60,762 bases of DNA from CAG-1031 sp964556785 (lineage in GTDB: Bacteria; Bacteroidota; Bacteroidia; Bacteroidales; Muribaculaceae): contig CAZKXM010000001.1 in NCBI GenBank assembly GCA_964556785.1, forward strand, positions 1 to 60,762. Reading direction: 5' to 3'. Within the stretch, counting starts at the first letter, position 1. Each line of letters opens with the position of its first letter. Positions 40,191 through 49,800 of this stretch are shown piece after piece. The notes under the pieces were generated by a model that saw only the letters and a program-made list of their open reading frames with translations, made no database searches and was not told where the DNA came from. The translations under genes and the position numbers were made by a program.

Positions 40191-41720
40191 ATGAAACAGT
40201 CGATCTGCCTGCTGCTGCCGGTGCTTATTGCCGGATGTTCAGGATCGGCTAAAACCGACACGGGCAGCCATGCTACCGACTCGGTCAACGCAACAGAGCC
40301 CGAGGTGCTCATGGAGCCGGTTGCATCATTGCCCGACACGGTGTTTCCATCGGCTCGTGAGATAGCGTTCAGCGTCACCGTAAAAGACACCGCAACAGCT
40401 CCCGAAATCAACCTCAGCACTCAGCTCTACGATTCCTCGAAAGGAATACTCACATTTCGCGGCAACCCGCGGCGCGACGCCGATTTCGGCGGACGCGTCA
40501 GCGGGCGCCCTTCCGACATCACAGTCGACTGGACATTCCGGACCGACACCGACAACCGCGACACTAAATATGGCCGTTGGGGAGGGGGAACCGGCTGGAC
40601 CGGGCAGCCGTTGATTCTCAACAGCGAAGGCGGTACAAAAGAAGTGATCGTAGGGTCGCTGTCGTCAAATGTCTACTTCATCGATTTCAACACCGGAAAT
40701 GAATCAAGGCCCAAACTTCCAGCGTTCAACCCCATAAAAGGAACCGTAAGCCTCGATCCGACACTCAACGGAAACCTATACGTCGGTCAGGGTGTGCCTG
40801 CTGAAGATCCGTTCGGCGCCCTGACCTACAATCTTAAAGAACACCGGCTGACCCACACCTTCGGCATGGATCCCGGAGCACGGCGCCGCTGGGGTGCCTA
40901 CGACTCGTCGGCGATCCGTGTGGGAGACTTCGTTATCCGCCCGGGGGAAAACGGCACGATCTACAAATGGCTTCCCGGCGACGACGGCTCGATGAAGCTT
41001 CACAGCCTGATGTGCTACAGCGTCAACGGAGCCTCTCCGGGAATTGAATCATCGATGGCGGTGTATCGCAACTACGGATTTACGGCCGATAACCACGGCA
41101 ATGTTATCTGCATCGATCTCGACACTCTGCGCCCGGTGTGGATATATCGCACGGGTGACGACTCCGATGCCACACCAGTAGTGGCTGAGGAAAGCGACGG
41201 TGTGTACCTGTATGTTTGCTCGGAGATCGACCGTCAGGGCGAAGGAACGGCACGTTTCGCCAAACTCGATGCCTTGACGGGAAGTCCGGTGTGGGAGAAA
41301 CGTGAGCCCGGTTGCCGCTATGATGCCGACGAGAAGCACTTTGACGGCGGCTTTTATGCCTCTCCACTGTTAGGTCAGGGCAAATCGTCGGGGTTGATCT
41401 TCGCCAATCTTGTGCAGAACACCGACGGTCAGAACGGCTGCATGGTGGCTTACAGCCGCAAGGATGGCCGTGAAGTGTGGCGCACTCCGTTGCGCTATTA
41501 CTCATGGTCGTCGCCTGTGGGATTCCTCAACGAAGCCGGCGAGATGTTCATTCTTACGGGTGACAGTGCCGGCAACCTCTATCTTATCGATGCAGCCGAC
41601 GGTTCAATCATTGTGCGCCGTCGCATAGGCAGCAATTTTGAATCATCGCCGGCCGTTTCAGGCAATTCAGCCGTTGTGGGCTCCCGCGGCGATGCCATTT
41701 ACAGAATTTCGATCAAATGA
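40191..41720 (+). CDS. PQQ-like beta-propeller lipoprotein
   Basis: A 509-residue protein counted from the ATG at 40191 (an ATG at 40182 adds three residues). The signal MKQSICLLLPVLIAGC ends in a lipobox, so Cys-16 is lipidated. The body has repeated WD/PQQ-type blades: SLSSNVYFIDFNTGNESRPK, GFTADNHGNVICIDLDTLRP, VCSEIDRQGEGTARFAKLDA, ILTGDSAGNLYLIDAADGSI and SSPAVSGNSAVVGSRGDAIY. PQQ cofactor use is not implied. Similar lipoproteins act in envelope assembly or as binding platforms; function here is unknown. It is 15 bases after the amylase gene and overlaps the esterase gene by 4. Confidence 0.82.
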   Translation: MKQSICLLLPVLIAGCSGSAKTDTGSHATDSVNATEPEVLMEPVASLPDTVFPSAREIAFSVTVKDTATAPEINLSTQLYDSSKGILTFRGNPRRDADFGGRVSGRPSDITVDWTFRTDTDNRDTKYGRWGGGTGWTGQPLILNSEGGTKEVIVGSLSSNVYFIDFNTGNESRPKLPAFNPIKGTVSLDPTLNGNLYVGQGVPAEDPFGALTYNLKEHRLTHTFGMDPGARRRWGAYDSSAIRVGDFVIRPGENGTIYKWLPGDDGSMKLHSLMCYSVNGASPGIESSMAVYRNYGFTADNHGNVICIDLDTLRPVWIYRTGDDSDATPVVAEESDGVYLYVCSEIDRQGEGTARFAKLDALTGSPVWEKREPGCRYDADEKHFDGGFYASPLLGQGKSSGLIFANLVQNTDGQNGCMVAYSRKDGREVWRTPLRYYSWSSPVGFLNEAGEMFILTGDSAGNLYLIDAADGSIIVRRRIGSNFESSPAVSGNSAVVGSRGDAIYRISIK

Positions 41721-42565
41721 CGCGCAGATTCTTCCTTATTCTTGCTTCAGTGCTCCTTGCCGTTTGCGGTGCAACTGCTCAGAAACTGACACCGCACAAA
41801 GGCGATGTGCCCGGTGCATATAATTTCTGGTTCTACACCCCTTATCCCACCCTTGAGAATGAGGACGAGCCGAAGCCTCTGGTGGTGTTTCTCCATGGAG
41901 CGAGCCTCTGCGGCAACAATCTTGACCGCGTGCGCCGCTACGGCACCATCGACGCTATCGAGAAAGGCCGCAAGCTCGATGCCTATGTCATTGCTCCGCA
42001 AAACCCGGGCGGTGCATGGAAGCCTGAAAAGATCATGAAGATCATCGACTGGGTTGGCGACAACCATAACCTTGACTACGACCGCGTTTACGTAATCGGA
42101 ATGAGTCTCGGTGGTTACGGCACCATCGACTTGGTAGCGACTTACCCCGACGAGATCGCCGCCGCAATGGCTTTTTGCGGCGGCGGATCTGTTAGCGACC
42201 TGTCGGGACTCGCCGAGGTGCCGCTATGGATTGTCCATGGAACGGCCGACAATGCCGTCAGCGTGTCGCAGAGTGACAAGGTTGTCAACGCCGTGAAAGC
42301 TACAGGCGACGCATCGCGCCTGATCTACAACCGCGTACCCGGCATGAACCATGCCCAGCCAGCTAGATTTCTCTACATGCAGGAGAGCTATGACTGGCTG
42401 ATGAGCCACAGCCTGCAAGACGAGGACCGACCGGTCACTCAGCCGTTTGACTTTACCGGCAATGTCCTTCACAAGGCCTATCAGGGACTCAAGCGAAGCA
42501 ATTCGGCAGGCACGAAAAAGAAGTCGGCCTCAAAACGGCGCCGCTCATCGAGGAAACGCCGCTAA
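41717..42565 (+). CDS. Exported alpha/beta hydrolase, esterase-like
   Basis: A 282-residue protein with a signal peptide (MTRRFFLILASVLLAVCGAT, cleavage near AQK). The alpha/beta-hydrolase core has PLVVFLHGASLCGNNLDR near residues 54-71 (oxyanion region), the nucleophile elbow VYVIGMSLGGYGTID (Ser near 134), the acid in WIVHGTADNAVS and the His in VPGMNHAQP. It matches phospholipase/carboxylesterase or prolyl-oligopeptidase-like enzymes. The last 17 residues are strongly basic (KKKSASKRRRSSRKRR). This tail is also where the gene overlaps the convergent MFS gene by 21 bases. Last gene of the purE unit. Confidence 0.8.
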   Translation: MTRRFFLILASVLLAVCGATAQKLTPHKGDVPGAYNFWFYTPYPTLENEDEPKPLVVFLHGASLCGNNLDRVRRYGTIDAIEKGRKLDAYVIAPQNPGGAWKPEKIMKIIDWVGDNHNLDYDRVYVIGMSLGGYGTIDLVATYPDEIAAAMAFCGGGSVSDLSGLAEVPLWIVHGTADNAVSVSQSDKVVNAVKATGDASRLIYNRVPGMNHAQPARFLYMQESYDWLMSHSLQDEDRPVTQPFDFTGNVLHKAYQGLKRSNSAGTKKKSASKRRRSSRKRR

Positions 42566-44140
42566 ACGGCGAAGAACTTGCCTCACAGTTTTCCAGCGGG
42601 GGAAGAAGGCGTGGGGGCGCACCGTGCTGTATGACAGCACTATCAGCATCAGCGAAACGATGGCCACGATCAGCAGAAGGCCGTAGATCTCTTTCATGGC
42701 AGTCACTGTTGCCCGGCTCATCAGCATCGATATGAGCTCGCCCGGAGGTGTAACGGCAGCTTCGGGATTGAACAGCGTGAGTTCGGCACCGAGCGAGGCA
42801 GCATTAGAGGCTATCTTGTGGCTGAGGAGTTCGCCGATCAAAGCCGGGCCGAAAGTTGCACCCATGACAGCTCCCGTGAAACCATTGACAGTCAGCGCCT
42901 GGGGGAATACCTCAAACGGCAACCCGCCCTGAACAACCGAGGTGAGAAACACGATTGAGATTATAACCGACGAGGCCCCGCGACAGAACAGCGGCAGAAA
43001 CAGCATCTCTTTCTCCACACCGTAGTCAACCATGAAGTAGAAAACTGCCAGATAAACGACTGCCATAGCAAAGGCAATTGCCGTCATAGTCTTGTAACGC
43101 CAGCGATGCAGAGCGAAAGTGATGTAAGTGAATCCGCAACCGGCAATGATCCCTGCAAACACAAACCAGTTGAGGTCAATGATATTCGTGTCGTCAAAAC
43201 CAAGGATATGGGAGGCATAGGTGTGTTCCACCACATGCTCCGTGGCAATCAATGTGAAGAAAACCAGATAGACACCCGTTGCACGCACTACATTGCGGTT
43301 GGTTAGCGCCCGCAGGGAAATGTAGGCATTCTTCATAAAGGTGGCTCTCCACAGGATCACAACCGCACAAAGCGCTCCGATGGCAGTTGCCCAGCAAACT
43401 TCGACGCTCTCCCACCAGTCGAAATAGTTTCCGTAGACACAAACAAACGTAAAACAGAGCATGAAGCCCGACCAAAGCAGCGCGCCTGTCCAGTCGATGC
43501 CCTTGAGCGGAATGAACATCGGCGACCGCATTGGTTTGAGCAACAGCAGCACGGCTATCATCATCAAAGCCAACAGGCCGCCCATAATGAGGTGCATCTG
43601 TTCCCACTGTGAATGGAATGCCGTGTAGACCGTGGCGATGCCGCTCAGCTGGATCACACTGTAGACAACAAGATAGACATAGCAGAAAAAAATCGCCATG
43701 TCGCGCACCGGCGTGAGCCATAGCTGGATTGTTGAATTGCAGGCCAGTGTTGCCTGCATCCTGAACCATCCGGCAATGAAACAGGTGACGACAAGTACAG
43801 GAACCGATGAGGTTTCGGCACAGATAAAATTTGCGATCAGAAGCACCGCTCCGCAACAAAGCAACTGGGTGCGCGTGGAGAATCGGAACTTGATGCGGAA
43901 CATCACCGCAAAGTTGATCGACATACCCACGAGCGAGGCATAGCCCGCCATCAGAATGTCTTGCTGCATCAGGGCAGTGGTTCCGGCCATATCGGTGGCT
44001 GCCGCGAGATATAAACCTCCCGAGAACTGCACCACCAGCACAAACAGAATGAATATCCACGGCTTGAGACGTCGCGGAACGATGTTGCGCATCTCAGGGA
44101 TATCGAAAGGTCCCTGAGGCGGCAGATGGTCGTGACTCAT
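42545..44140 (-). CDS. MFS transporter of a tripartite efflux system
   Basis: A 531-residue membrane protein with about 14 hydrophobic segments, resembling the DHA2/EmrB drug-efflux branch found with HlyD and TolC partners in Bacteroidales. Segments include PWIFILFVLVVQFSGGLYLA, LMAGYASLVGMSINFAVMF, VLVVTCFIAGWFRMQATLAC and LLLIVAIVSLMLIVLSY. The classic EmrB motif C is not obvious by eye. It is the last gene of the operon TolC-HlyD-MFS, 1 base after the HlyD stop, and would move substrates from cytoplasm to the adaptor. Substrate unknown. Confidence 0.82.
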   Translation of the reverse strand: MSHDHLPPQGPFDIPEMRNIVPRRLKPWIFILFVLVVQFSGGLYLAAATDMAGTTALMQQDILMAGYASLVGMSINFAVMFRIKFRFSTRTQLLCCGAVLLIANFICAETSSVPVLVVTCFIAGWFRMQATLACNSTIQLWLTPVRDMAIFFCYVYLVVYSVIQLSGIATVYTAFHSQWEQMHLIMGGLLALMMIAVLLLLKPMRSPMFIPLKGIDWTGALLWSGFMLCFTFVCVYGNYFDWWESVEVCWATAIGALCAVVILWRATFMKNAYISLRALTNRNVVRATGVYLVFFTLIATEHVVEHTYASHILGFDDTNIIDLNWFVFAGIIAGCGFTYITFALHRWRYKTMTAIAFAMAVVYLAVFYFMVDYGVEKEMLFLPLFCRGASSVIISIVFLTSVVQGGLPFEVFPQALTVNGFTGAVMGATFGPALIGELLSHKIASNAASLGAELTLFNPEAAVTPPGELISMLMSRATVTAMKEIYGLLLIVAIVSLMLIVLSYSTVRPHAFFPRWKTVRQVLRRLAAFPR

Positions 44141-44141
44141 C

Positions 44142-45176
44142 TCAATACTTTATTTCGCATTCCACATTCATCCCCGCACGGAGTTTCTGCATCGCCTCGG
44201 GCGAGTTTGACGCGTCGAAGCGTATCTTGACCGGAATGCGCTGACGCACCTTGACAAAGTTGCCCGCTGAATTGTCTTGCGGGATAAGCGACAGAGAGGC
44301 ACCCGTTGCCGTAGATATCGCCTCTACAGTGCCATTGAACACAGTCCCGGGAATCGCATCGACCTTTATCTCCACCTCGCTTCCGGGCTTGATGTGACAC
44401 AACTGCGTTTCCTTGAAATTTGCGTTGACCCACACATCGTCGCCGTCAACCACATCGAGCAGTGTCTGCCCCGGCTGAACCAGCTGGCCCGTCTGGATAG
44501 ATTTCCGCGATGTGTAGCCGTCGCAAGGAGCGGTGATCACACTGTACGACAGGTTGAGCTCGGCCGTTTCAAGCATTGCCCTGGCAAGTTCAACGGCTGC
44601 ATCGTTCTGAGCGATGCGCTGGCTCGTCTCCGACACCACCGACGATGTTGCCGACCGCTGGCGCGACATCATCTCATAGCGCGCCTTCTTGGCTTCGAAA
44701 TCAGTGCGGGCGGCATCAAGCTGCCGGCGCGTCACGGCATCTTTCTCAAACAGCGCCTTGTAGCGTTCAAGATCGGCCTCAGCCAGATCCATCACCACCT
44801 TCGCCTCGGCTATGGAGGCATCGGTGACGGCCACATTGGCCGATGCCACGCCCACACTCCGGTCGGCAACCTGACGCCCGGCGAGGGCGGCCTGATAGTC
44901 GGCTGCAGCCCGCGCAACCTGAAGGCGCAGATCGCTGTCGTCGATCACAACAAGCGTGTCGCCTTTTTTCACAGGCTGAAAATCGTCGAACCTTATCTCA
45001 CGGATATAACCCTGCACGCGGCTGTTGACCGGCACAATCTGGCGGCGAACCGTGGCATTATCCGTAAACTCCACGCGGCCCGGATGGATAAACTTAGTGC
45101 AGATCCACACTGCGGCGGCGCCAACTATTATGATTGTGAGGATGAAAGAAAGAATCTGTTTTGTGCGGTGACTCAT
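44142..45176 (-). CDS. HlyD/EmrA-type membrane-fusion protein
   Basis: A 344-residue periplasmic adaptor. An N-terminal membrane anchor (KQILSFILTIIIVGAAAVWI) is followed by the lipoyl half-motif VPVNSRVQGYIREIRFDDFQ as IVPVNSRVQGYIREI, PVKKGDTLVVIDDSDLRLQV, a long helical hairpin (residues 85-200) and the second lipoyl half AELNLSYSVITAPCDGYTSR. The beta-barrel part has VWVNANFKETQLCHIKPGSE. This layout fits EmrA-like adaptors that join an MFS pump to TolC. It overlaps the TolC-gene stop by 4 bases. Confidence 0.92.
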   Translation of the reverse strand: MSHRTKQILSFILTIIIVGAAAVWICTKFIHPGRVEFTDNATVRRQIVPVNSRVQGYIREIRFDDFQPVKKGDTLVVIDDSDLRLQVARAAADYQAALAGRQVADRSVGVASANVAVTDASIAEAKVVMDLAEADLERYKALFEKDAVTRRQLDAARTDFEAKKARYEMMSRQRSATSSVVSETSQRIAQNDAAVELARAMLETAELNLSYSVITAPCDGYTSRKSIQTGQLVQPGQTLLDVVDGDDVWVNANFKETQLCHIKPGSEVEIKVDAIPGTVFNGTVEAISTATGASLSLIPQDNSAGNFVKVRQRIPVKIRFDASNSPEAMQKLRAGMNVECEIKY

Positions 45177-46495
45177 ATTGTTCCTGAAATGAAAAGCAGT
45201 TTATAGTAATAGTAGATAATGTTGATGCGGGCGTTGACAAGCTGTTGCTCGGCTTCGAGCTTGGAGTTGGCCGCGTCGAGAAGATCAGTGATAAGAGCCA
45301 TATCGGCACTGTAGCGCGTGGCGGTGGTGTTGTAGTTGGTGCACGCAAGTTCAACACTCTTGTGGCGCATTGCCAGTTCCTCACGCGCTTCAAGATAATG
45401 GAGATAGTCGGCTTTGAGGGCCACTGCCACGTCGTCGGCCGCGGCCTGATAGTCACTGTCGGCCTTTGTGATCGCCGCGCGGCTCCGCGCAATCGATTTA
45501 TTGGTTTTGTAGAGCGACGAAAGATTGTAGCTCACCCCCACTCCCGCAAACCAGTAGCTCAGGTTGCGGTTGATCGGCGGAACCTCCACAAGAATCGGGC
45601 CATCCATGGTCCAGCCGGCCTGGAGTCCGATCTTGGGTAGACGCTCGCTCCTGACAATATCGGCCGCCGTGCGGCTCATTTTCATCGACGAGCGTGCAAG
45701 CTTCAGTGCAGGCGAATTTTCTGTAGCCCGGTCATGCCACAGCAACTCGCTCTCAGCCGGCAGAGCGCGGGTGAGCAGAGTTGTGTCTGGCTCTATGGTG
45801 CTTCCCTGAGGCAGTCCGCAGGTGGTGATCAGGTCGTTGCTGAAAATATTGATCAGGTTGTTGATCTTGATCAGTTCGAGTTCAAGATTCGAGATCAGCA
45901 GCTCATAGCGCGTGATATCGTTTCTGAGCACCATTCCCTGGTCGTGGCGCGCTGTCATTTCGCGTAGCATGGCCCTTGCCTGACTTAGATTGTGCTCCAC
46001 AACGGTGCGCATGTTGCGATACTTCCAGATGTCTAGATAGAAACCTGTTATTGCAAAGCGCAGATTATCGCGTTTGAGCTCGGTTGCATAGCGGGTTGCA
46101 GCTGATTTCTCGCGGGCGAGCCTGATGGCCGACGTTATCGCTCCGCCCGCATAGACCGGCTGCGACACATTGATTCCAAGCCCTGTGCCAAGGTGTGGTA
46201 TCGGAGCTTTCTGATAGTCGCTGTAATTACGTGCGGTGGTAAAACCATCGCCTATATAACTCACTGAGAGTGAAGCGGAAATGTCGGGCAGACGGTGTGC
46301 ACGAGCCTCGCTCTCGGCGCGGTGAGCCTCGGTTTCGGCGGCAAACATGGGTCGCAGTTGCGCGCTGTTTGTCTCGGCAATCTCAAACAGCTCCTCAAGC
46401 GAGCTGATTGCCACTGCCGGCTCTGCCGCAGCCGCAGCCCGTAAGCTCAGCATGGCTGCACACGCAAGCCACGTGAACAATCGGTGATTGATCAT
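45173..46495 (-). CDS. TolC family outer-membrane efflux protein
   Basis: A 440-residue protein with a signal peptide (FTWLACAAMLSLRAAAAAEP) and two outer-membrane efflux protein repeats. Landmarks are SLEELFEIAETNSAQLRPMF near residues 32-51, LPDISASLSVSYIGDG, the first-repeat helices ending SQARAMLREMTARHDQGMVL, and in the second repeat RLPKIGLQAGWTMDG and SYNLSSLYKTNKSIARSRAA. It provides the outer-membrane channel for the HlyD and MFS partners downstream. It leads the operon and has a full promoter about 210 bases upstream with a long leader. Confidence 0.93.
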   Translation of the reverse strand: MINHRLFTWLACAAMLSLRAAAAAEPAVAISSLEELFEIAETNSAQLRPMFAAETEAHRAESEARAHRLPDISASLSVSYIGDGFTTARNYSDYQKAPIPHLGTGLGINVSQPVYAGGAITSAIRLAREKSAATRYATELKRDNLRFAITGFYLDIWKYRNMRTVVEHNLSQARAMLREMTARHDQGMVLRNDITRYELLISNLELELIKINNLINIFSNDLITTCGLPQGSTIEPDTTLLTRALPAESELLWHDRATENSPALKLARSSMKMSRTAADIVRSERLPKIGLQAGWTMDGPILVEVPPINRNLSYWFAGVGVSYNLSSLYKTNKSIARSRAAITKADSDYQAAADDVAVALKADYLHYLEAREELAMRHKSVELACTNYNTTATRYSADMALITDLLDAANSKLEAEQQLVNARINIIYYYYKLLFISGTI

Positions 46496-46704
46496 GAAAA
46501 ATAGAATTGAAAAAAGTAAACGGTTAGAATTCTGTAAATTGTTACTCAGCGCATTTTCATGCCTTCGCGGCTATCGCCTCAGTTACAGATGCCGTACTCT
46601 TCCAATTCTCAAGAAAGCCCCAGTTCATCACAACCGGAGCAGAGCCATAAGTAAAAGGGGAAATTCTGATCAATTTTGCAGCAACTCTTTGTGAATCGCG
46701 ACCG

Positions 46705-46736
46705 CAAAGTTAGCATTTTCGCCTCAATCCCCCAAA
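46705..46736 (-). promoter_or_regulatory. Full promoter of the efflux operon
   Basis: Minus-strand TTTG (46736-46733), 20 bases, then TAACTTTG (46712-46705). Both match the Bacteroidota consensus perfectly. The predicted start is about 200 bases before the TolC-family gene. Confidence 0.7.
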
Positions 46737-46839
46737 TCAAAAAACTAAGGCGGCGGGGCGACGCGGCGCTGGGACTGATTTTTGCGGGTTGCGGCGATTG
46801 AAAGCTGCTGCAGGGAGGGCGTGAATGGAAAAAATTCAC

Positions 46840-46847
46840 TAATTTTG
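46840..46847 (+). promoter_or_regulatory. -7 box for purL
   Basis: TAATTTTG lies 24 bases before the purL ATG. No TTTG at -33. Confidence 0.45.
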
Positions 46848-46871
46848 TGCTTTCAAAAGTCAATTCACGCA

Positions 46872-49800
46872 ATGGTTGTATTTTTCAAAAAAGGCGCCGG
46901 CCTGATAACTGCCGTCGAGACCGACCACAAACTCGATGCTTCGGAACTGGAACGCCTGTCGTGGCTCTTTGACGGAGCCAAACCTCTTTCCGGTAACCGG
47001 GTCAAGGGAACCTTCATCGGTCCGCGCCGCGAGATGATAACTCCGTGGAGCACCAACGCAGTAGAAATCACCCAGAACATGGGTTTGACGGGCATTTCGC
47101 GCATAGAGCGCTATGAGCTTTCGCGTGAGGAGGAACCCCGTCACGACAAAATGCTTGAGCGCGTTTATCACGATCTTGACCGCAACATCTTCAAGGTTGA
47201 CCGTGAGCCGGAGGAGATTGTGTATATCGACGACATCAGGGAATACAACCGCAGCGAGGGCCTCGCACTCAATCCCGACGAGGAGGAATATCTGCGCGGA
47301 CTTGCCGACCGTCTGGGCCGCAAGCTCACCGACAGCGAGGTGTTCGGTTTCTCGCAGGTGAATTCAGAGCACTGCCGCCACAAGATTTTCAACGGCACTT
47401 TCATTATCGACGGACAGGAGAAGCCGATGTCGCTGTTCAAAATGATCAAGAAGACATCGCAGGTCAACCCCAACACACTTGTCTCGGCCTACAAGGATAA
47501 TGTGGCCTTCGTGAAAGGCCCGAAGGTCGACATGTTCTATCCCGAGCATCCCGAGAGGCCCGACTTCTATAATGTCAAGCCGGTGAAGACTGTGCTCTCG
47601 CTCAAGGCTGAGACACACAACTTCCCCACAACTGTTGAGCCGTTTAACGGAGCGGCAACAGGCAGCGGCGGCGAAATCCGCGACCGTCTCGGCGGTGGCA
47701 AGGCATCGCTTCCGCTGGCAGGAACGGCGGTTTATATGACAGCTTACCCCCGCATGATGCCGGGACGCCGCTGGGAGATGATGATGAACCCGCGAGTGTG
47801 GCTCTATCAGACACCGTGCGACATCCTCATCAAGGCCTCGAACGGCGCAAGCGATTTCGGCAATAAATTCGGGCAGCCCCTGATCTGCGGCTCTCTGCTC
47901 ACTTTCGAACACGACGAAAACGGCAAACAGTTTGCCTACGATAAGGTGATAATGCTCGCCGGTGGCGTGGGCTACGCACTGGAGAAAGATGCAATCAAAG
48001 GCGTTCCCGAACCCGGACAGGCCGTGGTTGTGATGGGCGGCGATAACTATCGTATCGGTATGGGTGGAGGCGCAGTGTCGTCGGTCGAGACCGGCAGCTA
48101 CGACAACTCGATCGAGCTCAATGCCGTGCAGCGTGCCAATCCCGAGATGCAGAAGCGCGTCAGCAACGTGATCCGCGCCCTGGCCGAGAGCGACAACAAT
48201 CCCATCATATCGATCCACGACCATGGCGCTGGCGGCCACCTCAACTCTCTCTCCGAGCTGGTGGAGGAAACCGGCGGACACATCGATATGTCGGCCCTGC
48301 CTGTTGGCGACTCCACTCTGTCGGCAAAAGAGATTATCGGCAACGAGAGTCAGGAGCGCATGGGCATGGTGATCGGAAAGAGCGACACAGCGCTTGTTGA
48401 AGAAATCGCGGCACGCGAGCGTGCTCCGATGTATGTGGTGGGCGAAACCACCGGCGACAAGCGCTTTGTGTTCGAACAGGCCGACGGAGTTAAGCCTATC
48501 GACCTCGAACTGACCGACATGTTCGGCAATCCGCCCAAAACCGTGATGCGCGATGTCACAGTCAATGAAACATACAGTGACCCCGAATATACCGACGCCA
48601 ATATTGAAGACTATGTGCGCGACGTGCTGAGTCTTGAAGCAGTTGCCTGCAAGGACTGGCTCACCAATAAGGTTGACCGCTCCGTAACCGGCAAAATCGC
48701 CCGTCAGCAATGTCAGGGCGAGCTTCAGCTCCCGTTGAGCGACTGCGGCGTCGTGGCCCTCGACTATAACGGAAAAGCAGGTATCGCAACCTCGATTGGT
48801 CATGCCCCGCAAGCTGCGTTGGCCGACTCGGCACGCGGCTCGGTGCTCGCTATCGCCGAGGCTCTCACCAACATTGTGGGCGCTCCGATGACGGACGGGC
48901 TGCGCTCGGTGTCGCTCTCAGCCAACTGGATGTGGCCCTGCCGCAACGAGGGTCAGGACGCAGCGCTCTATCGCGCCGTGGAAGCCTGCTCTGAGTTTGC
49001 CTGCGCATTGGGAATCAATATTCCCACCGGCAAAGACTCGCTCTCGATGACGCAGAAATATGGCGACAAGAAGGTTTATGCGCCCGGCACAGTCATTATC
49101 TCGGCCGCAGGCGAGGTTCGCAACGTGCGCCGCGTTCTGTCGCCGGTTCTTGCGCGCAAGGCATCTACACTCTACTATGTCGACTTCTCGGGCGACAAGC
49201 TCGAACTCGGCGGCTCTGCATTCGCCCAGAGTATGTGCAAGGTTGGCAGCCGCGTGCCCACCGTCACCGATCCTTCGCAGTTCGTCAAGACATTCAACGC
49301 AATTCAGAAACTGGCGTTCAACCGTCAGATTCTGGCTGCTCACGATGTGTCGGCCGGTGGTCTGGTGACGACACTTCTCGAAATGACCTTCGCAAACACA
49401 GCCGGCGGTATCGATTTCACCACCGAAGGATTTGCCGCTATCGGCGAGCACGATCTTGTGAAGATTCTCTTTGCCGAAAATCCGGCTCTGGTGATTCAGG
49501 TTGCCGAAGACAAGCGCGAGCGCGTTGAGGCCGCTCTCAGCGAGGCAGGCACACGCTTCTTCGCCATCGGATCGCCGGCAGAGGAACGCCTGCTCACAAT
49601 CAAGCACGGCGACGATAACCTCCAGATGCTCGGCATCGACCATCTGCGCAACGTGTGGTTCTATCCCTCCTATCTCCTTGACTGCGAACAGAGCGGTGAA
49701 AAGCAGGCAGCTCTCCGCTATGAGAACTTCAAGAAACAGCCTCTGCGCTACCGAATCCCCGCCGCCTTCAAGGGCTCTGTCGAAGGGCTCGGCGCAAAGC

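Larger units (their letters stand above)
46496..46871. promoter_or_regulatory. Divergent control region between the efflux operon and purL
   Basis: A 376-base gap. It contains a full minus-strand promoter for the efflux operon (46736-46705), a leader of about 200 bases with a possible 23-codon minus-strand ORF (46628-46557, MNWGFLENWKSTASVTEAI and so on, stop TGA), and a plus-strand -7 box for purL (46840-46847). Between the promoters is a GC-rich stretch (46750-46800) without recognised structure. No regulator gene is present. Confidence 0.55.
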
